Shown piece after piece: positions 46,901 through 52,475 of a DNA stretch of 64,000 nucleotides (position 1 is its first letter; each line of letters opens with the position of its first letter). The position numbers and the translations under genes are program-made. The stretch is from assembly GCF_029873635.1 (NCBI RefSeq), contig NC_080420.1, positions 33,037,032-33,101,031 on the forward strand, given 5' to 3'. The stretch comes from Malania oleifera (lineage: Eukaryota; Streptophyta; Magnoliopsida; Santalales; Ximeniaceae). The notes beneath the pieces were generated by a model. That model ran no database searches and was not told where the DNA came from. It worked only from the letters and a program-made list of their open reading frames with translations.

Positions 46901-49900
46901 AGTTAAGGAAAGGATAAAAAATCTTTATGGTGATGTTCTGTTATGGCTATTATTTGGTGTGTTTGGCTGGAGAGGAAGCAAGAACATTCAAAGGAGTGGT
47001 TATATCTAATAACTTGCTTTGGAGTAGGGTGATTTATCTTTCATCATTGTGGGTGTCAGCAGATGGATTCTTTCACTTCTTTTTGGAAGACATGCAGTGG
47101 GACTGGTTGGCTCTATTGCATTGAGTTTTGGTTTTGGGCTTAGACTGTGAGCTTTGTAATTATTTACTTTTGATGTAAAGGGAGGATTTTATCTTGACCC
47201 CCCCCCCCCCCCTCCCTTTTTTTCTTTTTTCTTGCACATCCTGCCCTTTCTAGAAAAATCCTTTGTTTTTAAAAAATTGCAATCCTACTTTGACAAAACG
47301 ATATGAAGGCTGCATAGAATTGCAAAATGGCAGCAATGCAGTCGCATTTCAATAGGATCCATTGGACTGTGGTAGGATTATATGATCCTACAAACTTTTT
47401 CTTTGGGCTCTTTAACTACATTGCTTGAACCTTAGTGTTTGTTGTACACAACATGTATAAGAAAAGTGATTCATTATATTTTACAAAATTATGATCTCAT
47501 AAATTTATTTTAGTGCATTGCTCTTCATTAGACACTCCAAACATTATTGTTAAGGTTGGGATAAAAATTAGTATGCTAACACGATTGATAATAATAATGA
47601 TGTTGGGGTGTGGTGAAGACCTTGATGATCTCAGTGATGTTGAAACAAATTCTGGCTCAAGCAATGACATTAATGTGAAGAAGCCAGCATGATAGTTTGA
47701 CATTTGTAGGTCATGAAAGAAGAAAATCATAGATGTTCAACTTTGATCAAAGGGAAAACCTTCGATCTAAGGTTGGATAGCGTGGGAAAGGGTGAGTTTC
47801 TCTTTGTCCTTGGGTGGAAGTCCAAACATTACTGATGGCTGAGATTATCTTCATCATCGGTGAAGTGGTTCCTGTAGGAGTTGTCATCAGCTTTTGGAAG
47901 GTTGGGTTGGGGTTATCGGGGTATTCAAATTGGTAGTCTCACATAATGGTTGGCGATTCAGACAATGCCAGTGGGGAAGTTTTTGGAGTTACAGAGTTGG
48001 CTGGAAACAAGCGTTATTTGTTCTTGTACCTGGAGGATCTGAAGGAAACAAGTTTGCGACGAAAATGATGATAATAATACGAGTGCCAGATTGGCTGTTG
48101 ATTCTGGTTTTGCGGAGGGATTAGAGTCTGGTGTCTCCAGGATTAATAAAAAACAAGAAGCTGGATTGACTAGGAATTCTGGTGTTTCAGGATTTAATTG
48201 TGAAAATCTAAGGGTCCTAAAGTGTATGCTCATTGGAAGGCTGCTATGATGGGTGCGGAAATGAAGAAAATACATGAAGAAAAAAGATTGCATTCTGGTG
48301 AGATAAGGCCAAAGGTTGTAAAGATAGAATCTGAAGGAGAGTTGAGCATTGTGGAAGATACATTTGCTAATACGAAGGATATAGCAGATGAAGGAGTTAG
48401 CAAAAGATTGGCGGCTAAGAAAAGGGGCGATTTTTCAGATAATGAGAATGATGACATCAGTGAGTTTGACTTGTGATGGTGGTTTGCTGTTGGATGAGAT
48501 TTGGGAACAATATGGATGTGTTTCTGATTCATGTGATGTTCTAGGGGACCTATCATGTGTATATCCTGTCCTGTTGGAAGGAAGGATTGGAGGGGTTTCC
48601 TATTTTTGAGAACAATGGGTTGGATTATAGACTGCAGTGCAAGGATGGAATTTCACCTGTACGAGTGAAGGTTTTTTTTGAGGAAGGACTTAGAAGCCCA
48701 AGATATAAGAGGGATAAACTGGATTTAAAAATTTGTGATGCTGGTGGAATTGAAGTGCACTTTGATTGGGGTAAGAACAAAGCGAAGAAGGGTTAGAGGG
48801 ACCCTGCAAATTTAAAGTGCTTGGTGAATTATGATGGGAAGGAATTGAAAAGGGGTTTTCTTGGTTAGGAGTACTATTTGGTTATTTTTTCTTTTTTATT
48901 TTTATTTTTTATTTTTTGTTTTATTTCTGTTTTTTATTTTTCCAGGTCGACCTCGTCCCCTTAGGTCGTAACTTCTCTTTCTCAATCTAATATAACTTCT
49001 TTTATTATCTTAAAAAAAGAATTTTCTCCATTCCTTATCTAATATACTCTTTTTTATCCAAAAAAAAAAAAAAAAAATCATTGGATTTGTATTACTATAT
49101 ACAAAACCTTATATTTATCAATATGGTTATATATATGTTAATTGTCTTGTCTTTGTTGTTTGTCATCTTCATTTTGAGAATTTCCTATGTCCCCATGTTA
49201 TATTTGTGTCCCTGTGTTTCATAGTTAACAATTTTGATTTTCTGATGAAAATATTTACGCTATATATATTTAAATTTTTTTTTTTTTGAAAGGATCAGGT
49301 CTAGAAAGGAAAATCAACATGATTTCCTCCTCTGTGGCTGACCTCTCTCTTCTCCTCCTTTCTCTTCTTCTAACAATAAGTTTTTTATTTATTCATTAAC
49401 CTATTAAGACTTTTGAATTTAGAATAGTATGTTTTATGAGGATTGAATTTTGTAGATTTAGGAGTAACAAGAAAAAAGATTTTATGGCCACATACTGGCT
49501 TGCTTGGTTTGCCCTTCTTTGAGTGCTGCGGCAGGAAAGTGATGAGAGGATTTTTAGTGATAAGTACAGTCCTACTCATGCATTTTGGATAAGGTTGTAA
49601 TCCTAGCCTCTCTTTGGGGCTTTTCCTTTTGTATTTTTGGGCTTATTTCCTTGGGTAATTTGCAGTGTTATTGGAGGGTTGTGTTGACGTGGTTTTTGCC
49701 TTTATCATTGTTGAATGGCGTGATATACATTGTTGGCCCACCACCTAACAACTTAAGCTTGATAGTTTTTGTCTTTATCTTGTTACCTATTTTTAACCTG
49801 TCATGTTGTTATAGTGCACTTTGTTTTGCTTGTGTTTGTGCACCTGTTCAAGTTCATCTATTTGCCTCTTTATATTTGGCATAGGATCATATGTGAAGAG

Positions 49901-50379
49901 TGGTATTGAATAGCTTGATATATGTTGTTGATCTTCCACTTAAGCGTCATAAACTTTAGGTAAAGTGGCGAGCATGATCTTCTAGTCTGCCTTATCCTCC
50001 CCTTTTGTATTTCTCTTCAGTTTTTTAATATATCTTCATATATATAAAAAAAGTCATGCTGCCAACAGTTAACCCAGTGATGGATGAAGTATAGCTATAT
50101 CATTCTTTGTGATCTTGTTTTATGTTTTCAAAAATTGTTTACATGATCGAGTTGTTGAAGTTTAGTCCAAAACTGAAATTGGAACCATGAATTAGGTGAT
50201 GCTATCCTACCTATTGCTATCTTTTTTACCAAGCTTTGTTTAACCCCTATCATAGTTATCATGGGTTCATGTTTCAGGCCAGTAGTCATTTTTCTCAAAT
50301 TGCTGAGAAATGCCGCAACAAATGCAGGACATCTACTCTCAGAAATTTCAATATGGTGGAAGATAAAAATGTTAAGATG
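22802..50379 (+). CDS. PHYLLO: PHYLLO, 5' part (MenF-derived module), six exons
   Basis: PHYLLO is the plant nuclear gene that fuses MenF-, MenD-, MenC- and MenH-like modules for phylloquinone (vitamin K1) synthesis. Family members are plastid-targeted. Six exons join without a stop to 302 codons. The best family matches are [68 protein letters not shown] and SSHFS. The N-terminus ([23 protein letters not shown]) is basic and Ser/Pro-rich, like a plastid transit peptide. In plants this MenF module lacks the chorismate-binding C-terminal half and continues into MenD. No MenD motif was found before 64000, so later exons lie beyond the window. Splice phases agree at all five junctions. Transposons fill introns 3, 5 and 6. 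The start ATG at 22802 is the first in frame; intron 1 has a weak donor. Confidence 0.88.
23080..23271 (+). CDS. PHYLLO: PHYLLO exon 2
   Basis: 64 codons, phase 0 on both sides. It contains [19 protein letters not shown] and [14 protein letters not shown], the conserved start of the MenF-like fold. Acceptor TTATTAG, donor GTGCAG. Intron 2 is 457 bp. Confidence 0.9.
23729..23949 (+). CDS. PHYLLO: PHYLLO exon 3
   Basis: 73 codons plus two bases, starting [17 protein letters not shown] after acceptor AAAATGCAG. It contains [13 protein letters not shown] and [10 protein letters not shown]. Donor GTTAGT splits a Thr codon (phase 2). The 20.7-kb intron 3 follows. Confidence 0.9.
23950..24435 (+). 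other. PHYLLO intron 3, 5' part
   Basis: Donor GTTAGTTTTTTC. No transposon protein was recognised. It contains an imperfect internal duplication around AGTCAACTCCATA(G/A)GGCT at about 24194 and 24336. Confidence 0.5.
24436..24835 (-). repeat. Probable LTR part of antisense copia fragment
   Basis: On the minus strand TGTTAAATTAGTGTTAG at 24835 follows a purine-rich AAGGGAAG, the usual PPT-LTR junction. The far end of the LTR was not located. The upper boundary is supported; the lower one is a guess. Confidence 0.4.
24836..25400 (-). pseudogene. Copia RNase H fragment, degenerate
   Basis: The minus strand at 25398-25114 reads [20 protein letters not shown] and [19 protein letters not shown], the RNase H region of Ty1/copia pol (usual pattern DADWAG, RRSTTG, SKKQ, VARSSAEAE). 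It continues to the pol end [11 protein letters not shown] near 24860. Stops break it. It is older and in the opposite direction to the copia element that follows. Confidence 0.65.
25480..25500 (+). mobile_element. LINE fragment, left piece, split by copia element
   Basis: Read through into 30402, the frame gives [20 protein letters not shown], the start of the L1 reverse transcriptase region. This shows that the copia element landed in a LINE. It includes the TSD GAGTG at 25496-25500. Confidence 0.55.
25501..25688 (+). repeat. 5' LTR of copia element
   Basis: 188 bp, TGTTAAAATCTC to TTCTTTCA. Only three differences from 30209-30396 were seen. Confidence 0.95.
25689..25706 (+). other. Primer binding site (initiator tRNA-Met type)
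   Basis: TGGTATCACAGCTAGGTT directly follows the LTR. The usual copia PBS is TGGTATCAGAGC. Confidence 0.85.
25727..26760 (+). pseudogene. Copia gag with zinc knuckle, broken
   Basis: The ATG at 25727 opens [19 protein letters not shown] stands where FREWAQSM is expected (25868-25870). The frame continues from 25880 with [27 protein letters not shown] and [14 protein letters not shown], the UBN2/retrotran_gag type capsid. A second TAG lies at 26390-26392. After a frameshift near 26570, the CCHC zinc knuckle [14 protein letters not shown] is intact at 26584-26625. It would encode the nucleocapsid protein that packages the element RNA. Both TAGs are consistent with TGG-to-TAG and CAG/GAG-to-TAG changes. 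Confidence 0.9.
26761..28665 (+). pseudogene. Copia protease and integrase, broken
   Basis: The frame reads the protease [14 protein letters not shown] (26898 on), where the catalytic triad is DLG instead of DSG. Next is the integrase zinc finger HSRMGHPS with CEVCELAKH, the core HSDVWDPS with [15 protein letters not shown] (first Asp), RTDNGTEYF (second Asp) and [20 protein letters not shown] (containing the Glu). The tail [13 protein letters not shown] is followed by a TGA at 28066-28068 and then [17 protein letters not shown]. The TGA at 27310-27312 stands for the Trp of LWHSRMGHP. These proteins would cut the polyprotein and insert the cDNA. Three stops abolish this. Confidence 0.9.
28666..30201 (+). 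pseudogene. Copia reverse transcriptase and RNase H
   Basis: The 5' part (28763-29014) has [20 protein letters not shown] and [21 protein letters not shown] one-base deletion in the codons for LDIKNAFLNGE near 29009 shifts the frame. The remaining 386 codons (29041-30201) are open: [15 protein letters not shown], the polymerase active site YVDD at 29251-29262, then RNase H with catalytic [14 protein letters not shown] and YSDNKAA, and the end ILTKGL and MINIYDPT. The RNase H and most of the polymerase are open; the N-terminus is broken. Confidence 0.92.
30201..30208 (+). other. Polypurine tract of copia element
   Basis: AGGGGGAG directly precedes the 3' LTR and follows the pol stop codon closely. 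Confidence 0.9.
30209..30396 (+). repeat. 3' LTR of copia element
   Basis: 188 bp, followed by the TSD GAGTG at 30397-30401. Confidence 0.95.
30402..30771 (+). pseudogene. L1-type LINE reverse transcriptase fragment
   Basis: The frames read [21 protein letters not shown], then [25 protein letters not shown] and [18 protein letters not shown], the fingers region of plant L1 reverse transcriptase. Frame breaks are present. It continues the piece left of the copia element and is cut at 30772 by the Tat-like LTR. Confidence 0.8.
31381..32346. repeat. Seven degenerate units with CACGTG and TGACGTCA motifs
   Basis: Units of roughly 45-80 bp start near 31381, 31461, 31534, 32069, 32131, 32209 and 32297. 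The plan is TGACACGTGGCAGGTGACGT then CACC(T)TGCTACA(A/G)TAAA. Perfect TGACGTCA palindromes lie at 31409, 31478, 32226 and 32314, and perfect CACGTG at 31467, 32137 and 32303. An unrelated 500-bp block splits the array. Confidence 0.75.
31554..32065. other. Unassigned 0.5-kb insert in Tat-like LTR copy B
   Basis: It interrupts the motif array, has no equivalent in copy A, and has a more balanced base composition than its flanks. No protein or terminal repeats were recognised. Confidence 0.4.
33191..33261 (+). pseudogene. Outer copia element (E3), RNase H piece left of nested insertion
   Basis: Reads [18 protein letters not shown], the end of copia RNase H, then TTT, and continues in frame at 43257 with [18 protein letters not shown]. 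The two halves are separated by the element at 33262-43251 and its TSD ACCAC. Confidence 0.85.
33262..33510 (-). repeat. 3' LTR of copia E1, with insertion
   Basis: Minus strand TGTTAATGGTTCTTTGAG to CCAATTCAACA. It matches 43080-43251 at both ends but carries about 80-95 extra bases (about 33318-33412). Confidence 0.85.
33520..35975 (-). pseudogene. Copia E1 pol: integrase end, reverse transcriptase, RNase H
   Basis: Minus-strand order: integrase [13 protein letters not shown] and the decayed [15 protein letters not shown] (35934-35728), integrase tail and linker (35700-34966), reverse transcriptase [18 protein letters not shown] with active site [11 protein letters not shown] (34685-34425), the connection [13 protein letters not shown] and [12 protein letters not shown] (34282-34097), and the pol end IYAPT near 33520. 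Many stops and frameshifts make it inactive. It is joined to its missing upstream part across E2. Confidence 0.85.
35976..36148 (-). repeat. 3' LTR of copia E2
   Basis: It matches 41444-41605 closely, for example CTAACTTGAAGATAG and AATTTAAATACATTCTAATG. It follows the minus-strand PPT TTGAGGGGGAGGG. Confidence 0.9.
36157..36519 (-). pseudogene. Copia E2 RNase H, 3' end
   Basis: 120 open codons: [56 protein letters not shown]-like [26 protein letters not shown] and [10 protein letters not shown]. This is the C-terminal part of Ty1/copia pol, which degrades the RNA strand during reverse transcription. The second catalytic Glu region (TESYYRAM) and third Asp (CDN) are visible. Upstream parts (36674-36477, 36962-36738) continue it with [17 protein letters not shown] and LVGKLNYL across stops. 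Confidence 0.9.
36520..37148 (-). pseudogene. Copia E2 reverse transcriptase, 3' half
   Basis: Minus-strand frames read [20 protein letters not shown], with the YVDD active site near 37090-37101, then LGPLKYFL and [16 protein letters not shown]. They begin immediately after the plastid DNA insert, which lies between the codons for CVLDH and SVFYRHT. Confidence 0.8.
37150..37440 (+). other. ycf3: Plastid DNA insert (NUPT): ycf3 intron 2 end and exon 3
   Basis: The + strand carries 48 codons ending in TAA (37290-37436): [31 protein letters not shown] and [10 protein letters not shown]. This is the C-terminus of Ycf3, the plastid assembly factor for photosystem I. A group II intron end precedes it, as in plastid ycf3. 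By comparison with the usual Ycf3 end it has about nine changes, several consistent with G-to-A (GDS-like Gly to Ser, Glu to Lys, Asp to Asn). There is no promoter or upstream exon, so it is a dead copy. It sits inside the reverse transcriptase of copia E2 in the opposite direction. Confidence 0.9.
37219..37252 (+). ncRNA. Group II intron domain V (plastid ycf3 intron 2), relict
   Basis: The 34-nt hairpin has stem halves GAGCCGTATGAG and CTCATGTACGGTTC around GTGAAAAT. This is the typical length and form of group II domain V. It lies 35 bp upstream of the ycf3 exon. A nuclear relict, not expected to splice. Confidence 0.88.
37441..37565 (-). repeat. SINE-like fragment next to plastid insert
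   Basis: On the minus strand GGCAGCCCAATGCACAAAGC is followed by TCCCACATATGCGGGGTCCG and GGGAAGGGG. I recognise this as resembling a widespread plant tRNA-related SINE module (GGCAGCCCGGTGCAC, then GCGGGGTCCGGGGAAGGG). Only this part is present. The identification is from memory of the motif. Confidence 0.5.
37566..38440 (-). pseudogene. Copia E2 reverse transcriptase, 5' half, and linker
   Basis: The minus strand reads [20 protein letters not shown] and [11 protein letters not shown] up to the insert, preceded by [23 protein letters not shown] text near 37880-37960 and the Pro/Ser-rich linker near 38214-38419. Stops interrupt it repeatedly. Confidence 0.75.
38441..39400 (-). pseudogene. 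Copia E2 integrase
   Basis: Minus-strand frames give [13 protein letters not shown] (zinc finger start, 39397-39146), the core with [13 protein letters not shown] text across stops, [11 protein letters not shown] (second Asp region changed), [21 protein letters not shown] and [15 protein letters not shown] (38781-38503). This is the expected copia order. Non-functional. Confidence 0.8.
39401..39805 (-). pseudogene. Copia E2 protease
   Basis: 134 open codons with [20 protein letters not shown], then [11 protein letters not shown], where the usual catalytic DSG is DST, and [20 protein letters not shown]. This is the retropepsin region of copia polyprotein. The altered triad suggests loss of activity. 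Confidence 0.85.
39806..40700 (-). pseudogene. Copia E2 gag with zinc knuckle
   Basis: The minus frame 40696-40292 starts [12 protein letters not shown] and contains [20 protein letters not shown] and [20 protein letters not shown]. The frame at 40382-40101 gives [20 protein letters not shown]. The zinc knuckle [14 protein letters not shown] is intact at 39938-39979. Several frameshifts separate the parts. It would encode the capsid/nucleocapsid. Confidence 0.88.
40701..41443 (-). mobile_element. Copia E2 leader and PBS
   Basis: Noncoding leader. The PBS TGGTATCAACACGTAATC lies at 41426-41443 on the minus strand, immediately after the LTR. The leader includes partly repeated CAACTCACC(A/G)A(A/T)GGATATAG stretches (about 40809 and 40938). 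Related leader sequence occurs in E1 at 42440-42720. Confidence 0.7.
41444..41605 (-). repeat. 5' LTR of copia E2
   Basis: 162 bp, minus strand TGTTAGAGGC to ATCTTAACA, followed by the PBS. Confidence 0.92.
41606..42240 (-). pseudogene. Copia E1 protease end and integrase start
   Basis: The minus strand reads [20 protein letters not shown], then [40 protein letters not shown] and [18 protein letters not shown], the integrase core up to the point where E2 inserted. The frame resumes at 35975. Several stops. Confidence 0.85.
42241..43079 (-). mobile_element. Copia E1 leader; gag not recognised; PBS
   Basis: The PBS TGGTATCAGAGCAAGATC lies at 43062-43079 (minus). The rest resembles the E2 leader. 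About 1 kb of gag expected before the protease is missing or too decayed to see. Confidence 0.65.
43080..43251 (-). repeat. 5' LTR of copia E1
   Basis: 172 bp, minus strand TATTAATGGTT (TG changed to TA) to TTATTCAGCA, followed by the TSD ACCAC. Confidence 0.9.
43257..43551 (+). mobile_element. Outer copia element (E3): pol end, PPT and 3' LTR
   Basis: Continues 33191-33261 in frame: [47 protein letters not shown] at 43372-43381, then the LTR 43382-43551 (TGTTAATGGTTG to ATCTCAACA), related to the E1 LTRs. The 5' part of E3 is missing left of 33191. Confidence 0.85.
43552..43793 (+). mobile_element. Decayed TRIM element (internal region and 3' LTR)
   Basis: GTAATCTAACA then TGGTATTAGCC (PBS-like) and the internal sequence CCCCATGTTTATTGTTTGTC match the complete TRIM at 60539-60835. 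The 3' LTR is at about 43717-43793 (TGTCAAGGCTTG to GTGGTAATC). Most of the 5' LTR is missing. Confidence 0.7.
43794..44019. other. Intron 3 sequence with possible LINE text
   Basis: Short, broken text after the TRIM ([16 protein letters not shown]) may belong to a LINE. Nothing firm. Confidence 0.3.
44020..44570 (-). pseudogene. L1-type LINE 3' fragment
   Basis: Minus-strand text includes [20 protein letters not shown], then [51 protein letters not shown]. This is the zinc-finger-like C-terminal end of plant L1 ORF2. The A-rich 3' tail lies near 44020-44050. The fragment ends about 70 bp before PHYLLO exon 4. Confidence 0.85.
44640..44757 (+). CDS. PHYLLO: PHYLLO exon 4
   Basis: 118 nt. 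Its first base completes the Thr codon split by intron 3. It reads [20 protein letters not shown] and [10 protein letters not shown]. Acceptor TTTTTGGCAG, donor GTGGTT. Intron 4 is a normal 190 bp, so only some introns of this gene have swollen. Confidence 0.9.
44948..45064 (+). CDS. PHYLLO: PHYLLO exon 5
   Basis: 39 codons, phase 0: [20 protein letters not shown], then [19 protein letters not shown]. The LAWNES motif is conserved in PHYLLO. Acceptor TTTTGACAG, donor GTATTC. Confidence 0.92.
45065..45560 (+). other. PHYLLO intron 5, 5' part
   Basis: No transposon protein is visible. An imperfect internal repeat around TTGACTATTAAAAATG occurs at about 45323 and 45381. Confidence 0.5.
45561..47260 (+). 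pseudogene. L1-type LINE, 3' half of ORF2
   Basis: It starts in the reverse transcriptase at [10 protein letters not shown], where the usual FADD is FAGD. It continues with [73 protein letters not shown], a Cys/His zinc finger-like part ([21 protein letters not shown]) and [10 protein letters not shown]. The 3' end lies near 47260, after a C/T-rich tract (C-run 47199-47212). It is 5'-truncated, with multiple stops and frameshifts. Confidence 0.88.
47261..47735. other. Intron 5 sequence without recognised content
   Basis: AT-rich. No gene, LTR or LINE motif is visible. Confidence 0.4.
47736..49078 (+). mobile_element. Probable LINE fragment with poly(A) tail
   Basis: Ends in a pure A-run (about 49060-49078) after CTCTTTTTTATCC, a typical plant L1 3' end. 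Upstream open pieces (48222-48476, charged, [18 protein letters not shown]; 48557-48796) are not recognised. Text near 47760-47815 ([17 protein letters not shown]) loosely resembles the L1 ORF1 (DUF4283) region. The assignment rests mainly on the tail. Confidence 0.45.
49079..49710. other. Intron 5 sequence without recognised content
   Basis: AT-rich. It contains a T-run at 49268-49286. No coding evidence. Confidence 0.4.
49711..49985 (+). mobile_element. Decayed TRIM-like element
   Basis: GATATACATTGTTGGCCCAC with TAACAACTTAAGCTT at 49720-49758, and GCTTGATATATGTTGTTGAT with TTTAGGTAAAGTGG at 49910-49969, are two decayed copies of the 73-bp TRIM LTR seen at 60539. The internal region is poorly conserved. 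Confidence 0.55.
50278..50379 (+). CDS. PHYLLO: PHYLLO exon 6
   Basis: 34 codons, phase 0: [20 protein letters not shown], then [14 protein letters not shown]. Acceptor TGTTTCAG, donor GTATAG. It matches the SSHF region of PHYLLO that follows exon 5 and precedes the MenD fusion. Exon 7 was not found before 64000. Confidence 0.85.
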
Positions 50380-50452
50380 GTATAGTTCCACCCTTGTTAT
50401 TGTACTTATTATATGAAATGACTTACTCTTTTATAAATATGCATGTTTTAGT

Positions 50453-51193
50453 TTTTTTTGGATAGCAAAAGAAGATTTCATTAATAGGAAAAAAATTTAC
50501 AGAAAGGAGAATATGACATGTCCTGAAAAAATTCTGAAACAAAGCAGAGGGGAAAAGCTAAAAACAACGAAGAAAAAATAAACATCAAACCAGCGTATTC
50601 CTCCAATCTCACTGCAAATCCGGAAAGCTAATTCCCCTAAAAAACCCAAAATCACACCCCAAAGAGGCCATATAATGAGTCTTTCCCAAAGCAGCAGCCA
50701 ATTCAACTTCTTGCCTGAGAAGATCCATGCATTATGCTCCAGCCATAACCCCCACAAAAATGCGAACATACCGCATTTCCTCAATGCTGCCCTATCCTTC
50801 CTCCTTGCAAAACCTGCAAATGAAGTAGCGAACAAGTCCTCTACTGAAATACTGCAAACCCATCTCTCACCAAAACACTAAATAACTTTTTCCTAATCCT
50901 CCAAGGAAATTCGCAATGCAAAAAAAGCTGAGAAGCCGTCTTGGAGTTCTTATAATAGAGCATAGACAAGTCTGGAGAAAGAGCCTTCAAAGGTCTCCTA
51001 ATTTGCAACAAGTTATTTGTATTAATTTCATTGAGAACCAACCAAATAAAAGTATTAGGTTTTGGGGGTACTTTGGCCTTCCAAATAATAGAATAAGGGA
51101 GGTAGCAAAGAATTGGAACGGGTCAAGAATTCAAAGAATGATTTACAACAATACACCTGCAAATAATTCAAAGACCAAGCACAAACATCACCT
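50453..51193 (-). pseudogene. L1-type LINE 3' fragment (left part)
   Basis: A poly(T) at 50453-50460 marks the 3' tail of a minus-strand L1. Minus-strand text: VLNEINTNNLLQIRRPLKAL, LFLHCEFPWRIRKKLF, AALRKCGMFAFLWGLWLEHN, the C-terminal zinc finger-like region. It is closely related to 54752-55500 (minus). It continues at 51684 beyond a solo LTR. Confidence 0.88.
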
Positions 51194-51678
51194 TGTTAGG
51201 GATCTAGGAACAATAATCACACACACAAGCAAAATAATCACACAAAATAAAAGCACCAGATTTACGTGGCTCGGTCTAATCTGACCTACGTCCATGGAGC
51301 ACACCGAATATACTATAATCTGGGAGAAAAACAAGAGGAGGAGACACACACTCAACTCAACTCAACTCTTCTCACACTTTTCTCTCTCTCACCTTTAGCA
51401 CTCTCACACTCCTCGCTCACTCACTTCACTTGCACTCTTCACACAATACAAATGTTCTTATTTATAGATACATAGGATAGATATAGAAGGAAAGGAGTTA
51501 TTGCATTCTAATGGATAATGAGCACATGGTTTTTAATGGATTATTTGAGCACGTGATAATTGTGTTTTTGATGGAATGAATTTGGCACACTCATTCTCCT
51601 CCGCTATAGCTCATCCTCTTCAAGGCGTTTCCATTTACTTCGTTTCCATATTTTCTCCATTTCCATTTCAGCTTAACA
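51194..51678. repeat. Solo LTR inserted in LINE
   Basis: 485 bp, TGTTAGGGATC to CAGCTTAACA. Flanks CACCT (51189-51193) and CCCCT (51679-51683) match at four of five bases. It contains GATTTACGTGGCTCGGTCTA with GACCTACGTCCATGG, and CTTATTTATAGATA. LINE sequence continues on both sides. No internal region remains. Confidence 0.75.
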
Positions 51679-51683
51679 CCCCT

Positions 51684-51765
51684 CGCCGAAGGATGATTAC
51701 AATTATTCAATAAGAACAACAAGGAAGACAACTCCACCAACTCCTTGTCATCAAGCAATCTACAT
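51684..51765 (-). pseudogene. L1-type LINE fragment (right part)
   Basis: CAATAAGAACAACAAGGAAG and CCACCAACTCCTTGTCATC correspond to 55540-55590 of the minus L1, continuing the fragment split by the solo LTR. Confidence 0.65.
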
Positions 51766-52330
51766 AAATGGGCAACAGCAGCAACAACAAGCCTTAAGTC
51801 CCACTAGGTGGGATCGACCATATGAATTCTTTTCTGCCAATTCACACTATCAAGGGCATTTTCTTTGGCTAGCTTAACTGCTATTAGAGTCTTCCTCACT
51901 ACCTCATTCCAATTAATTTCAGGTCAATCTTTACCCCTTCTACTACTATTAACAGTAACTTATTTACTTGTCCTAATTGAAGCACTACTTGGCCTATGTT
52001 TTAGATGCCCAACCATCTAAGTAGCCCATCTCTTATCTTACATTCTATTGGTGCTGTGCCTACCTTATTCTGAATATATTCCTTAATTTATCCTTTGAAG
52101 TTATACCACTCATCCACCTTAGCATTCACATTTTGGAGACTTTCACTTTTTGGATATGTTGTTTTGTAGCTGCCCAACATTCTGATTCATATAGCATGGT
52201 TGGTCTTATAGCCATCCTATAAAACTTTCATTTTAATTTTAAGGGTCACACAACACGCTTGAAGCACTCCTCCATTTTACCCAACTTGCTTTAACTATGT
52301 ATGACATCCTTTTCGATATCTCCCTCCCTT
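51766..52330 (-). pseudogene. RTE-type LINE 3' end
   Basis: The minus strand reads ECWAATKQHIQKVKVSKM, MLRWMSGITSKDKLRNIF, then EMGYLDGWA, the C-terminal region typical of plant RTE LINEs (usual CGHTRLDKIRN). It ends with CCCACCTAGTGGGACTTAAG, GCTTGTTGTTGTTGCTGCTG, matching the known plant RTE 3' end with a TTG-repeat tail. Several stops; 5'-truncated. Confidence 0.75.
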
Positions 52331-52475
52331 TGCATAATGGGTGTTATCTATCGTGTGTTTACCTATTCATGTGCTTTTGGTTTGTACGTGTAGGGATGTG
52401 TTAAAGCTTGATATACATTTTTGGCTCACAACCTAATAGCTTAAGCTTTTAGGTGAAGTGGTTCTCTAATAGAGT
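52331..52475 (+). mobile_element. Decayed TRIM element (3' part)
   Basis: GCATAATGGGTGTTATCTAT, GTGTGTTTACC and then an LTR at 52399-52471 (TGTTAAAGCTTGATATACAT, AGCTTAAGCTTTTAGGTGAA) match the complete TRIM at 60539-60835. The 5' LTR and PBS are missing. Confidence 0.7.

Noticed and set aside
48222..48796. Possible small host gene of charged protein
   Set aside because: No start context, splice signals or homology. It sits inside a probable LINE fragment ending in poly(A) and within a PHYLLO intron.
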